A stretch of DNA of 33,465 bases from contig NZ_PEKV01000022.1 of assembly GCF_002796975.1 (NCBI RefSeq), positions 1-33,465 of the forward strand. The letters are read 5' to 3'. Below are positions 16,675-24,840 of the stretch, piece by piece. The translations under genes and the position numbers were made by a program. The DNA comes from Ferrovibrio sp. Its GTDB lineage: Bacteria > Pseudomonadota > Alphaproteobacteria > Ferrovibrionales > Ferrovibrionaceae. Position 1 is the stretch's first letter; each line of letters opens with the position of its first letter. The notes beneath the pieces were generated by a model. That model was not told the origin of the DNA and did not search any database. It worked only from the letters and a program-made list of their open reading frames with translations.

Positions 16675-17163
16675 TCAGTCTCCTGCTGCAGTCTTTTGGG
16701 GCGTCGAGACACCCGTCGAACCGAAACCGCCGGCGCCGCGCTGGGTTTCCGGCAGTTCCTGCACGGGTACCCATTCCACGCGGCTGTAGGCGGCGACGAT
16801 CATCTGGGCGATGCGCTCGCCGCGATTGATGGTGAAAGGCGCATCGCCGTGATTGATCAGGATGACGCCGACCTCGCCGCGGTAATCCGCATCCACGGTG
16901 CCGGGCGAATTGAGCACGGTGATGCCCTGCTTCAGCGCCAGGCCGGACCGCGGCCGCACCTGCGCCTCGAAACCGGGCGGCACGGCAATGCTCAGGCCGG
17001 TCGGGATCAGTTTGCGTTCGCCGGGCTTCAGCGTGACCGGTTCGGAAACGGCAGCGAGCAGATCGAAACCGGCGGCATCCTGCGTGGCATAGGCCGGCAG
17101 CGGCAGGCCGGCGCCGTGCGGCAATTGCTTGATCGGCACATGCAGGGGAACCGGACGGGTCAT
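16675..17163 (-). CDS. dut: Deoxyuridine 5'-triphosphate nucleotidohydrolase (dUTPase)
   Basis: A 162-residue trimeric dUTPase that hydrolyses dUTP to dUMP and pyrophosphate, keeping uracil out of DNA. The five family motifs can be seen in order: [36 protein letters not shown] (with the catalytic Asp in VDADYRGE), [10 protein letters not shown], and the C-terminal GAGGFGSTG that closes over the active site. The ATG at 17163 overlaps the coaBC stop as TGATG and follows an AAAGG ribosome binding site; a GTG 3 nt earlier is less likely. The coaBC-dut pairing is a common bacterial arrangement. Confidence 0.96.
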   Translation of the reverse strand: MTRPVPLHVPIKQLPHGAGLPLPAYATQDAAGFDLLAAVSEPVTLKPGERKLIPTGLSIAVPPGFEAQVRPRSGLALKQGITVLNSPGTVDADYRGEVGVILINHGDAPFTINRGERIAQMIVAAYSRVEWVPVQELPETQRGAGGFGSTGVSTPQKTAAGD

Positions 17164-18461
17164 CACGAACCTTTCTTCGCGTTCTTCTTGGACGAATTTT
17201 CACTAAAGGCGGCGGCAATGCGCTCGGCCAGCCGCGCGGCCACCTCGGGCTTGCTCATGCGCGGCCAGTCTTCCACAGCATTGGCCGTCACCAGATGCAC
17301 GGCATTGCTGTCGCCGCCAAAGGTCTGCGTGCCTTCGGACACATCGTTGGCCAGAATCCAGTCGCAACCCTTGTTGCTGAGCTTCTTCTGCGCATGCGCG
17401 ACGACGTTTTCGGTCTCAGCAGCGAAGCCCACCACCAGCGCCGGCCGGCGCTTGGCATCGGTGGTGGCGATGGCGCGCAGGATGTCGGGATTCTCTGCGA
17501 GTTTCAGTGTCGGCGGCAGGTCGCCGCTTTTCTTCAGCTTCTGCGGCGCCTCGACCGCGACGCGCCAGTCGGCCACAGCGGCGGCAGCGACGAAGATATC
17601 GACCGGAAGATCGAGGAAGCAGGCCGAGAACATGTCGCGCGCCGCTTCGACATGCACGGTCTTCACGCCCGGCGGATCGGGCAGTGATACAGGCCCCGTG
17701 ACCAGCGTCACCTCAGCGCCGCGCGCCGCAAGGGCAGCGGCAATCGCATGGCCCTGCTTGCCCGAAGACCGGTTGGCGATATAGCGCACCGGATCGATCG
17801 GCTCATGTGTGGGCCCGGAGGTCACGATGGCGCGCCGACCTTTCAGATCCTGCCTGAGCGGGGCAACAGACGCATTCGCCGAACGCGGCTGCACCAGGGT
17901 CAGATGCTTCGGCAGTGGCTTGCCGAACTGCGCCTCGATGGCGGCGACGATTTCCAGCGGCTCGCTCATGCGGCCGGGGCCGTATTCGCCGCAGGCCATC
18001 TCGCCCTCGTTCGGCCCGATGAAGGCAACACCATCGGCTTTCAACTGCGCGATGTTCCGTTGCGTCGCCGGGTGATGCCACATGCGCACATTCATTGCCG
18101 GCGCCACCAGCACCGGCTTGTCGGTGGCCAGCAGCAAGGTCGTCGCCATGTCGTCGGCCAGGCCATTGGCCATGCGGGCGAGAATATTGGCCGTCGCCGG
18201 CGCGACCACGACGAGGTCGGCATCGCGCGACAATTCGATATGGCCCATCTCGGCTTCGTCGGTCAGCGAGAAGATGTCGGTGGAGACCTTTTCGCCCGAC
18301 AGCGAGGCCAGTGTGAGGGGCGTGACGAACTGCTCGGCGGCCTTTGTCATGGCGCAGCGCACGCTGACGCCACGCTCGGCCAGGCGCCGGATCAGGTCCG
18401 GCACCTTGAAAGCGGCAATGCCGCCGGAAACCACCAGCAGGATGCGCTTGCCCTTGAGCAT
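17163..18461 (-). CDS. coaBC: Bifunctional phosphopantothenoylcysteine decarboxylase / phosphopantothenate-cysteine ligase
   Basis: A 432-residue CoaBC carrying out two successive steps of coenzyme A synthesis. The N-terminal CoaC flavoprotein half (to about residue 190) shows [15 protein letters not shown], the active-site His in [10 protein letters not shown], the [15 protein letters not shown] FMN loop ([14 protein letters not shown]) and APAMNVRMW. The C-terminal CoaB half shows [28 protein letters not shown] and [19 protein letters not shown]. The ATG at 18461 with the GAGG site upstream is preferred over the GTG three codons earlier. Since CoaB uses cysteine, its linkage with cysK and a possible cysteine regulator is of interest. 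The neighbour dut is translationally coupled. Confidence 0.96.
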   Translation of the reverse strand: MLKGKRILLVVSGGIAAFKVPDLIRRLAERGVSVRCAMTKAAEQFVTPLTLASLSGEKVSTDIFSLTDEAEMGHIELSRDADLVVVAPATANILARMANGLADDMATTLLLATDKPVLVAPAMNVRMWHHPATQRNIAQLKADGVAFIGPNEGEMACGEYGPGRMSEPLEIVAAIEAQFGKPLPKHLTLVQPRSANASVAPLRQDLKGRRAIVTSGPTHEPIDPVRYIANRSSGKQGHAIAAALAARGAEVTLVTGPVSLPDPPGVKTVHVEAARDMFSACFLDLPVDIFVAAAAVADWRVAVEAPQKLKKSGDLPPTLKLAENPDILRAIATTDAKRRPALVVGFAAETENVVAHAQKKLSNKGCDWILANDVSEGTQTFGGDSNAVHLVTANAVEDWPRMSKPEVAARLAERIAAAFSENSSKKNAKKGS

Positions 18462-18561
18462 CGTTTCCACCTCATCTCAGCCGCCGGCAGAATACCACGC
18501 AAACTGGATGTGCTTCAGGTTAATCTACCTGAGCAGAAACTACAAGGCTTTGGGGGTAATT

Positions 18562-19302
18562 TCAGACGTGCTGGCCGCCGTTGATGTGGATTTCGGCGCC
18601 ATTCACATAAGAAGACGTCTGCGTACAGAGGAAATAGATGGTCGACGCCACCTCTTCCGGCTTGCCCAGACGATGCATCGGGATGTCGCGGCGCACGATC
18701 TCGTCGGTGCCAGGCGACAGGATCGAGGTATCGATTTCGCCCGGGGCGATGGCATTGACCCGCACGTTATGCGGCCCGAACTCCCAGGCCATTTCTCGGG
18801 TCAGCGCCGCCAGCGCCGCCTTCGAGGTGGCATAGGCCATACCGGCAAAGGGATGCACGCGACCGCCGGCAATAGAGGTGACGTTGACGATCGAACCCTG
18901 CGCCGCCTTCAGCTCCTCGAACAGACCTTTGGCCAGCAGGGCGACCGAGAACAGGTTGACGTTATAGACATGCATCAGCGCGGCGAGATCGGTGTCGAGT
19001 ACGCCCATACGTGCGCCGCCCGCGCCCTTGGGCGAGATCGCCGCATTGTTGACCAGCGCATCCAGCTTGCCGTCGGGCAGGCGCTTTTTCAGATCGGCAA
19101 TTGTCGCCGGCAAGGTGGAAATGTCGCTGAGGTCCATCTGCACATGGCTCTCGGCGCCGCCCTCCCAGGGGCAGTGTTCCGAAAACGGCTGCCGCGACAC
19201 GGTGAAGACCCGCCAACCTGCGGCGGAGAAGCGTTTAACGGTGGCATGGCCGATACCACGGCTGGCACCGGTGAGGATGAGTGTGCGCTGACGATCTGGC
19301 AT
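18562..19302 (-). CDS. Short-chain dehydrogenase/reductase
   Basis: A 246-residue classical SDR. The NAD(P)-binding motif is TGASRGIG (11-18), followed by the D-L-S-D acidic site (57-60), NNAA (85-88), and the catalytic triad S143, Y157 and K161 (YATSK). The C-terminus SSYVNGAEIHINGGQHV is the normal SDR ending. The R at position 15 in the glycine loop together with R37 after the second strand is more usual for NADP(H). The substrate is unknown; 3-oxoacyl-ACP reductase-like and sugar or glucose dehydrogenase-like activities are both possible. It is transcribed apart from coaBC, 100 nt away, and diverges from ybdK. Confidence 0.88.
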   Translation of the reverse strand: MPDRQRTLILTGASRGIGHATVKRFSAAGWRVFTVSRQPFSEHCPWEGGAESHVQMDLSDISTLPATIADLKKRLPDGKLDALVNNAAISPKGAGGARMGVLDTDLAALMHVYNVNLFSVALLAKGLFEELKAAQGSIVNVTSIAGGRVHPFAGMAYATSKAALAALTREMAWEFGPHNVRVNAIAPGEIDTSILSPGTDEIVRRDIPMHRLGKPEEVASTIYFLCTQTSSYVNGAEIHINGGQHV

Positions 19303-19648
19303 AGATGCAAATCTATCGCAGCAGAGGGGCGGAAACCAGCGGTCGCGCGCAAATAGCCTCAGCCACCCGGTTTCGCCAAAGTGCCCTGGGGTGTGACAGT
19401 CGCCGCCCGCTGGCGGTTGTCGATGTCATACGTCATCGCGCGGGAGAGACGCCAACGGCGCAGGGCATGTTCGGTCGCCGTCCCGCATGCGGCCACGGGC
19501 GCTGGCCGATATCCAGCAGCAAAACATCACATTCCTGCCGTATTTGCAGCGATGCAGCGGGGGAGTGTTTTCAACGCCGCATCGTTTCCAAGGGCCGCGC
19601 CGGCCGCAACAGGTCCTGGTCGCCGCACGGCTATCGCATGGAGACTGC
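19303..19648. other. 346-bp divergent region between the SDR gene and ybdK
   Basis: No gene or recognisable RNA was found. A GGGAGAGACGCC stretch near 19450 resembles one conserved block of the glycine riboswitch, but the matching downstream blocks are missing. Both flanking genes must have promoters here, but no convincing hexamer pair was seen. Confidence 0.5.
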
Positions 19649-20773
19649 ATGAACCCGGGTTACACGCTTGGCATCGAAGAAGAGTATTTTCTCGCCGAGA
19701 CCGACGGCAAGAATGCCGTATCGCGCGTGCCGGACGGCTTCACCCGGCGCGCCGCCGGCGTGCTGGGCGCACAGGTGACGCCGGAACTGCTGCAGTCGCA
19801 GATCGAAGTGGTGACGCCGGTTTGCAATTCGCTCGACGAGGCGCGCCAGCATCTGCGCCGCTATCGTCGCGCCCTGAAAGACGCCGGCGCGGAATTCGGC
19901 ATCGAAGTCTTCGCCGCCGGCACGCATCCGATGGCGGAATGGTCGGAGCAGACGCCCACCGAAAAGCCGCGCTACGAGAAGCTGGCCAACGACCTCAAAT
20001 TCCTCGCCAGGCGCAACATGATGTGCGGCATGCATATCCATGTCGAGATCAGCGATCCGCATGTGCGCATCGACGTCATGAATCGCATGCTGGCCTTCCT
20101 GCCGGTGCTGCTGGCACTCAGCACCTCGTCGCCCTTCTGGCGCAAATATCCCACCGGTCTGATGGGCTATCGCCTTGCCGCCTATGACGAGCTGCCGCGC
20201 ACCGGCATTCCCGACTTCTTCATGAACCTGGCCGACTACAACAGCTTCGTCGACACGCTGGTCTCGGCCGGCGCCATCGAAGATTCCAGCCATGTCTGGT
20301 GGGCGATCCGGCCCTCTTTGCGCTATCCCACGCTGGAGCTGCGCATCGGCGATTCCTGCACGCATCTGGAGGATACGCTCTGCATCGCGGCGCTGTATCG
20401 CTGCCTGATCCGCGCGTTGCGCCGCCAGCCCGAGATCAACGGCATCTGGCGCAACCACACGCGACTGCTGATCGAGGAAAACCGCTGGCGCGCCCAGCGC
20501 TACGGCACCACCGAGGGTATGATCGATTTCAACGAAAAGCGCATCGTGCCGTTTGCGGACGTGATCGAGAATATGCTGACCCTGGTGGCCGAGGATGCCG
20601 AGGCGCTCGACTGTGTGAAGGAAGTCCAGCATGCCCGCACCATCATCGCGCGCGGCACATCCGCGGCACAGCAGGTGGCGATCTATCGCAAGGCGCGCGA
20701 CGAAGACGGTGCCACGCGGCCCGAGGCGCTGCAGCAGGTGATGCAATGGCTGGCGGAGACGACAGCGGCCTGA
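19649..20773 (+). CDS. ybdK: YbdK-type carboxylate-amine ligase (GCS2 family)
   Basis: A 374-residue member of the glutamate-cysteine ligase 2 superfamily. Signature segments are TLGIEEEYFLAE at the N-terminus (Mg-ATP-binding acidic cluster), the CGMHIHVEI metal-binding strand, SSPFWRKYPTGLMGYR, and LELRIGDSCTHLEDTL. E. coli YbdK has weak gamma-glutamylcysteine ligase activity; the physiological substrate of most family members is unknown. The ATG at 19649 with GGAG 7 nt before it is preferred over the longer frame that begins at 19487. The gene occupies the place upstream of the S4 gene where, as I recall, related genomes often have a helicase gene. Confidence 0.9.
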   Translation: MNPGYTLGIEEEYFLAETDGKNAVSRVPDGFTRRAAGVLGAQVTPELLQSQIEVVTPVCNSLDEARQHLRRYRRALKDAGAEFGIEVFAAGTHPMAEWSEQTPTEKPRYEKLANDLKFLARRNMMCGMHIHVEISDPHVRIDVMNRMLAFLPVLLALSTSSPFWRKYPTGLMGYRLAAYDELPRTGIPDFFMNLADYNSFVDTLVSAGAIEDSSHVWWAIRPSLRYPTLELRIGDSCTHLEDTLCIAALYRCLIRALRRQPEINGIWRNHTRLLIEENRWRAQRYGTTEGMIDFNEKRIVPFADVIENMLTLVAEDAEALDCVKEVQHARTIIARGTSAAQQVAIYRKARDEDGATRPEALQQVMQWLAETTAA

Positions 20774-20818
20774 CGACGGCCACCTAGTCATTGCAGCCCG
20801 GCGCGATATAGTCGCGGC

Positions 20819-21109
20819 ATGCGTGACGACGACGATGACGACAACGACACTCCCGGCGCTCTGCGGCTCGACAAGTGGCTGTGGATGACCCGCTTCTGCA
20901 AGACGCGGGCGATTGCGCAGAAGCTGGCAAACAAGGGCCGCATCCGCATCAACGGCCGCGTGGTCGACAAGCCGCATGCGCTGGTGCGGGCCGCCGACGT
21001 GATCACCCTGCCGCTGCCGGCCAGCGTGAAGGTGCTGAAGGTGCTGCACCTGCCCGAACGCCGCGGGCCGGCGACTGAGGCGCAGGCGAGCTACGAACTC
21101 ATTCCCTGA
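20819..21109 (+). CDS. hslR: S4-domain RNA-binding protein, Hsp15-like
   Basis: A 96-residue protein with one S4 RNA-binding domain: RLDKWLWMTRFCKTRAIAQKLA, followed by KGRIRINGRVVDKPHALVRAADVITL. The acidic N-terminal run of eight Asp within the first 9 residues is unusual in a nucleic-acid-binding protein. In E. coli, Hsp15 binds stalled 50S subunits carrying nascent chains. The C-terminal basic tail of enterobacterial Hsp15 is largely missing here, as in other alphaproteobacterial versions. It begins 46 nt after ybdK and is followed by fdxA. Confidence 0.85.
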   Translation: MRDDDDDDNDTPGALRLDKWLWMTRFCKTRAIAQKLANKGRIRINGRVVDKPHALVRAADVITLPLPASVKVLKVLHLPERRGPATEAQASYELIP

Positions 21110-21209
21110 TCTGCATGTCCTGATCTATGCCCAGGATTTTCGCGGCGGCGGCTGTGGATTCGCGGCGCAGTGTCGCAGCCGTTTCAGACCGGGCCGCACC
21201 AGATAAGGT

Positions 21210-21237
21210 TTGACTGCTCATCATATGTGTACAAATA
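21210..21237 (+). promoter_or_regulatory. Possible promoter of fdxA
   Basis: TTGACT at 21210-21215, a 16-nt spacer and CAAATA at 21232-21237, in a locally AT-rich patch between the S4 gene and fdxA. The -35 is good, the -10 weak. Confidence 0.35.
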
Positions 21238-21339
21238 ATTGACCGTGATCAGGCCCTGTGCTACCCGACGGGCCGCCGCTGCCCCATATCAGCGGCACCT
21301 TCAGTGCAGACCAGCATTTTTCGACCCGGGATTCCGCCG

Positions 21340-21681
21340 ATGACCTACGTCGTGAACGAGCAGTGCATCAAGTGCAAATACATGGATTGCGTCGAGGTCT
21401 GCCCCGTCGACTGTTTCTATGTCGGCGAGAACATGCTGGTCATCAATCCGGATGAATGCATCGACTGCGGTGTCTGCGAACCGGAATGCCCGGCCGAGGC
21501 GATCCTGCCCGATACCGATAACCGGGCCGAGAAGTGGGTCGAGATGAACCGGGAATATGCCGCCAAGTGGCCGAATATTACCCGCAAGGGCGAGCAGCCG
21601 GCCGATGCCGATGCCTGGAAGGGCGTCGAGGGCAAGTTCGAGCAGCATTTCAGCCCGAACCCCGGCCAAGGCAACAAGTAA
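21340..21681 (+). CDS. fdxA: 7Fe ferredoxin FdxA
   Basis: A 113-residue ferredoxin with one [3Fe-4S] and one [4Fe-4S] cluster. The nine Cys map one-to-one onto Azotobacter vinelandii ferredoxin I shifted by one: C9, C17 and C50 would hold the 3Fe cluster; C21, C40, C43 and C46 the 4Fe cluster; C12 and C25 are the free ones. The C-terminal 50-residue extension ([16 protein letters not shown] onward) is also typical of FdxA. It transfers electrons at low potential; the partner is not evident here. No clear ribosome binding site precedes the ATG at 21340, but the alternative TTG or ATT codons earlier are not supported by the family's start. Confidence 0.96.
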   Translation: MTYVVNEQCIKCKYMDCVEVCPVDCFYVGENMLVINPDECIDCGVCEPECPAEAILPDTDNRAEKWVEMNREYAAKWPNITRKGEQPADADAWKGVEGKFEQHFSPNPGQGNK

Positions 21682-22069
21682 GCCGGGTAACAAGTAATCC
21701 GCTTTCACAGCCGGATTTCGCGAAATCCGTCAGAGATCTGAAAAGATTCCACTTCCGCGCGCCTTGCAGGCTGCCTGAAGGGCGGTTCCCGTCTGTCATC
21801 AGGTGGGTTTTTGTGGTAGATTTATAACGATTGACTAACCCCGGCCTGCAATCCTCTGCGGTCGGACGGATGCTGGCCGGGCTGCAGGGGAGGCATGTTG
21901 CAGCTCCTGGTTGCGTTCGCGTTGCGGGTTTCGACCAAAGCGACTTTGCGGCAGGTTCTCCGCGAACCTGGGCAGGGGGCTATGTGGCTGAAGCCAGTTC
22001 TGGTGATGTCCCAGGCGGCCCGGTGGACCGCCGTTTTTTGATGCGTAACTGCCAAGCGAGGGTGGTCCA
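21682..22069. other. 388-bp region between fdxA and carD
   Basis: It contains a direct repeat of AACAAGTAA at the fdxA stop, the 18-bp palindrome at 21712-21729, and an AT-rich patch near 21820 with TATAAC that could be part of the carD promoter. An open frame 21831-22073 ends in a GTGA overlap with carD but does not look like a real protein. Confidence 0.5.
21712..21729. repeat. 18-bp perfect palindrome downstream of fdxA
   Basis: CGGATTTCG joined to CGAAATCCG, 30 bp after the fdxA stop codon. It can fold as a 7-bp stem with a CGCG loop, but no T-run follows, so an operator is as likely as a transcript end. Confidence 0.45.
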
Positions 22070-23074
22070 GTGACGAAAGCCGCAGTGAAGAAATCCGGCA
22101 AAGCGCCAGTCAAACCGGCAGCCAAGTCTGCGCCAAAGCCGGCCGCCAAGGCCGCGGCGACCAAAAAGACGGCGACCGTGGCCAAGAAGCCGGCCGCGAA
22201 GCCTGCTGCCAGGCCTGCCCCGAAGAGTGCTGCAGCCAAGCCGGCCGCGAAGAGCGCTGCTGCGAAGCCCGCCGCCAAACCAGCGGCCAAGCCCGTTGCC
22301 AAGCCGGCCGCGAAAGCGGCTGCACCCGCCAAATCTGTTGCCAAGCCGGCACCCGCCAAAGCCGCGGCAGCCGCAAAACCTGCTGCCAAGCCCGCCCCGG
22401 CCGGCAAGGGCACGGCCGCCAAGCTGGCTGCCGCGCCGGTGAAGCCGGCCTATCCGAGCCGCCCGCTCGCCGTTTCGGCGCCGCCGACCCGCCCCCTGCC
22501 GCAGCCGGTCAAGCCGCCTGCGGCCGAGCCGAAGCAGTCGCAGTCGGTCAAGCCGATGCAGCTCAAGCCGGTGCCGGCCAAGATCAAGGTGGATTTCGCC
22601 GCCGGCGACCATGTCGTCTATCCGACCCATGGCGTCGGCAAGATCCTGCGCATCGAGCGCCAGCTGATCGCCGGTTTCGAACTGGAACTGATGGTGGTGG
22701 AATTCGAACGCGACAAGATGACCGTGCGCGTGCCGCTGACCAAGGTGAATTCGGTCGGCATCCGCAAGCTCAGTTCGCCGCAGAAGATGAAGTCGGCGCT
22801 GGAGACCCTGAAGGGCCGTGCCCGCGTCAAGCGCGCCATGTGGAGCCGCCGCGCCCAGGAATACGAAGCCAAGATCAATTCCGGCGATCCGGTGTCGATT
22901 GCCGAAGTGGTGCGCGACCTGCATCGCAATGCCGGCCAGCCGGACCAGAGCTATTCCGAACGCCAGATTTATGAATCGGCGCTCGACCGCCTGGTGCGCG
23001 AACTCGCCGCTGTGGAACGCATCGATGAAGACTCCGCCGGCAAGAAACTGGAGAAGATTCTCAAAGTCGCATAG
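22070..23074 (+). CDS. carD: CarD-family RNA polymerase-binding regulator with a long histone-H1-like Lys/Ala/Pro N-terminal tail
   Basis: A 334-residue protein in two parts. Residues 1 to about 172 are a low-complexity tail of Lys, Ala and Pro with repeated PAAK, AAKP and KPAA units, resembling histone H1 C-terminal tails and bacterial H1-like proteins. From about residue 175 comes an ordinary CarD: FAAGDHVVYPTHGVGKI opens the RNA polymerase beta-binding Tudor-like domain, and the helical DNA-contacting domain has KGRARVKRAMWSRRAQEYEAKI, then SIAEVVRDLHRN and YESALDRLVRELA. CarD stabilises the open complex at promoters, including rRNA promoters. Normal alphaproteobacterial CarD is roughly 165-170 residues, so the tail doubles it. 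The start is GTG at 22070 after GAGGG; no internal ATG precedes the CarD domain until about codon 163. It is followed by a terminator. Confidence 0.88.
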   Translation: MTKAAVKKSGKAPVKPAAKSAPKPAAKAAATKKTATVAKKPAAKPAARPAPKSAAAKPAAKSAAAKPAAKPAAKPVAKPAAKAAAPAKSVAKPAPAKAAAAAKPAAKPAPAGKGTAAKLAAAPVKPAYPSRPLAVSAPPTRPLPQPVKPPAAEPKQSQSVKPMQLKPVPAKIKVDFAAGDHVVYPTHGVGKILRIERQLIAGFELELMVVEFERDKMTVRVPLTKVNSVGIRKLSSPQKMKSALETLKGRARVKRAMWSRRAQEYEAKINSGDPVSIAEVVRDLHRNAGQPDQSYSERQIYESALDRLVRELAAVERIDEDSAGKKLEKILKVA

Positions 23075-23167
23075 CAGGACGTCTTCCTGGGCGGTTTGAT
23101 TCTGGTTTGTTCTCGCGATCACGCGAGACGCGAAAATATCACACGGCTTTTCGCTCGCATTCTTCAG

Positions 23168-23201
23168 CGGGTCCGGTAGCATCGGTTGCCGGACCCGTTT
23201 T
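23168..23201 (+). terminator. Intrinsic terminator after carD
   Basis: CGGGTCCGG (23168-23176) pairs with CCGGACCCG (23189-23197) and is followed by TTTTC. The next gene's longest possible reading frame starts inside this structure. Confidence 0.85.
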
Positions 23202-23221
23202 CATATGGCCGATTCGTTATT

Positions 23222-24124
23222 GATTTGTCCGCGCCGCTGAGCATCGCCACCGCCCACGCACCGCCGCCGATTCCGGCAGCGAAACCGGCCCTTTCTGCGC
23301 CCGCCAAAGCACCGGCCGCCACCTCTGTTATCTCCGAAGCCTTTGCCGTGCTGCGCCATGCGCGCCGTGTCTGGGCCGTGGCCGCCCTGCATGCCGAGAC
23401 TGCAAAGCTGCAGGAAGCGCATAACGAACTCGCCGCCCGTCTGCTGCCCGGCGACCGGCTGATCTATCTCGGCAACATGATCGGCCATGGCAGCGACACC
23501 ATCGCCACACTGAACGAACTGCTGGCCTTCCGCCGCGACTTCCTCTGCCTGCCCGGCGCCATCCCGGAAGACATCGTCTACCTGCGCGGCGCGCAGGAGG
23601 AAATGTGGCGCAAACTCTTACAGATTCAATTTGCGCCTGGTCCGGCGGAAGTCTTCGACTGGATGCTGAAGCATGGCCTGGCGCCGATGCTGCAGGGCTA
23701 CGGTGTTGATCCGCAGCAGGCACGCGGCGTGCTGCGCGAAGGCGCGCTCGGCATCAGCCGCTGGACCAACGGTCTGCGGGCGGCAATTCGCAAACATCCC
23801 GGCCATGACGACCTGTTCGGCTGCTTCCGCCGCGCCGCCTATACTGCCGGCAACGAACTGCTGTTCGTGCATGCCGGCATCGATCCCGCCGTAGCGCTGA
23901 CCGCACAGTCGGATCATCTGTGGTGGGGCTCGCCGGCCTTCCGCAGCCTGACGCAGCCTTATGCCGGCTTCCGCCGCGTGGTCAGCGGCGGCAACCCACG
24001 CGGCGAGGGCGCGCATCTGGATGCCTTCACCTGCTGCCTCGACGGCGGCGCCGGGTTCGGCGGGCCGCTCAACGTCGCCTGTTTCGCGCTGGATGGCGCC
24101 CTGGTTGAAAGTTTCGCGATCTAG
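23222..24124 (+). CDS. Metallophosphatase-fold (PPP-like) protein missing most metal ligands
   Basis: A protein of about 300 residues with the layout of a PPP-type Ser/Thr phosphatase, but eroded motifs. GDxHG reads AALHAE (Asp lost, His kept), GDxVDRG reads GNMIGHG, GNHE reads GAQE, while the LFVHAGIDP strand is kept and the last HGHTP-like motif reads SGGNPRG. Four or more of the usual two-metal ligands are therefore absent, so phosphatase activity is doubtful; a pseudo-phosphatase that binds a protein or nucleotide is more likely. The N-terminus is Ala/Pro rich. The start is unsettled: TTG at 23222 is listed, TTG at 23186 lies inside the carD terminator, and no in-frame ATG with a ribosome binding site was found. 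It lies directly behind carD. Confidence 0.68.
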   Translation, partial: DLSAPLSIATAHAPPPIPAAKPALSAPAKAPAATSVISEAFAVLRHARRVWAVAALHAETAKLQEAHNELAARLLPGDRLIYLGNMIGHGSDTIATLNELLAFRRDFLCLPGAIPEDIVYLRGAQEEMWRKLLQIQFAPGPAEVFDWMLKHGLAPMLQGYGVDPQQARGVLREGALGISRWTNGLRAAIRKHPGHDDLFGCFRRAAYTAGNELLFVHAGIDPAVALTAQSDHLWWGSPAFRSLTQPYAGFRRVVSGGNPRGEGAHLDAFTCCLDGGAGFGGPLNVACFALDGALVESFAI

Positions 24125-24172
24125 GCGACGAAATACCGCCTGACGGTTGCAAGATGGCGCGGCCTCGATAGC

Positions 24173-24787
24173 ATGCCCGCCATGCAGACTCCCGAGATGG
24201 AGCAACTGGTCGTCGACATGCTCGGCGACCGACAGATGGTCCTCAAAGACTATTTCACCGCGCGTGGCGCACGCCTTGATATGCTGGCCTGGTATCCAAC
24301 CACGACGGATACAGATCACGCCGCAATGCGATTTCTGATCGAATACTGGCATCGGCTGCGCGGCGATGCAGAGATTCCCAAGGCCTGCGATGTCTCGCCC
24401 TTCGAACTTAAGCCCGCGCTCGGCCACATCGTGCTGATCGACGTGCTGGAGGATGGCTGGGACGGCCGCTTCCGTCTTTACGGCACCAAGGTGGCCGAGA
24501 CTTACGGCCGCGACATGACCGGCCGCCTGATCTCCGAGATCGATGGCGGCAACTATGTCTCGGTCTTCTTCCGCTCGCTGTATCGCGCCGCCTGGCTGCG
24601 CAGGGCGCCCTACTATTCGCATCATTTCCCACCCGCCCATGTGGCGGTGGAATCCTGGCAGCGCCTGGCACTGCCGCTGGCCGGCGCGGATGGTCAGGTC
24701 AGCCGTTTCCTGGCCTGCAACATCGCCGGCCCCTGGCGTCCGCCGGCCTGGAAAAGCAGGACCATCCAGCCGGAAACCGCGGCCTGA
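24173..24787 (+). CDS. PAS_5-like stand-alone PAS protein, third copy
   Basis: A 204-residue cytosolic protein resembling the PAS_5 group: FLIEYWHRLRGDAEIPKACDVSPFELKPALGHIVLIDVLEDGWDGRFRLYGTKVAE matches the block order of the two tandem copies (conserved W-x-x-L/R, P-x-x-x-x-x-P, then the paired strands ending in R-L-x-G), and it continues with TGRLISEID and RLALPLAGADGQVSRFLACNI. No output domain is present. Two ATG codons, 24173 and 24182, are both acceptable starts. It is about as diverged from the tandem pair as family members from different genomes, so it is not part of the same recent duplication. It follows the phosphatase-like gene by 48 nt on the same strand. Confidence 0.72.
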   Translation: MPAMQTPEMEQLVVDMLGDRQMVLKDYFTARGARLDMLAWYPTTTDTDHAAMRFLIEYWHRLRGDAEIPKACDVSPFELKPALGHIVLIDVLEDGWDGRFRLYGTKVAETYGRDMTGRLISEIDGGNYVSVFFRSLYRAAWLRRAPYYSHHFPPAHVAVESWQRLALPLAGADGQVSRFLACNIAGPWRPPAWKSRTIQPETAA

Positions 24788-24840
24788 GGCGATCCTGGAT
24801 CTGCAGCACGAGTACGGCGCGTCGACGGCATAGGGCAAAT

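Noticed and set aside
16216..17784. A 522-codon plus-strand frame opposite the Rrf2, dut and coaBC genes
   Set aside because: The opposite strand holds three well-recognised genes with ribosome binding sites and overlaps; the plus-strand product is low-complexity and has no family.
19440..19480. GGGAGAGACGCC as a possible glycine riboswitch
   Set aside because: The conserved second half (CTCTCAGGC followed by AAAGGAC) is not found downstream, and the neighbouring genes are not glycine-related.
19631..21049. A 472-codon minus-strand frame opposite ybdK and the S4 gene
   Set aside because: Its product is His/Gln/Arg-rich and featureless; ybdK and the S4 protein on the other strand are recognisable families.
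21831..22073. An 80-codon plus-strand frame upstream of carD
   Set aside because: The GTGA overlap is suggestive, but the sequence is not protein-like and lacks a ribosome binding site. It is mentioned only as a possible regulator of carD translation.
21980..23182. A 400-codon minus-strand frame opposite carD
   Set aside because: It is Gly/Arg/Leu-rich because it mirrors the repetitive Lys/Ala/Pro tail; there is no start signal.
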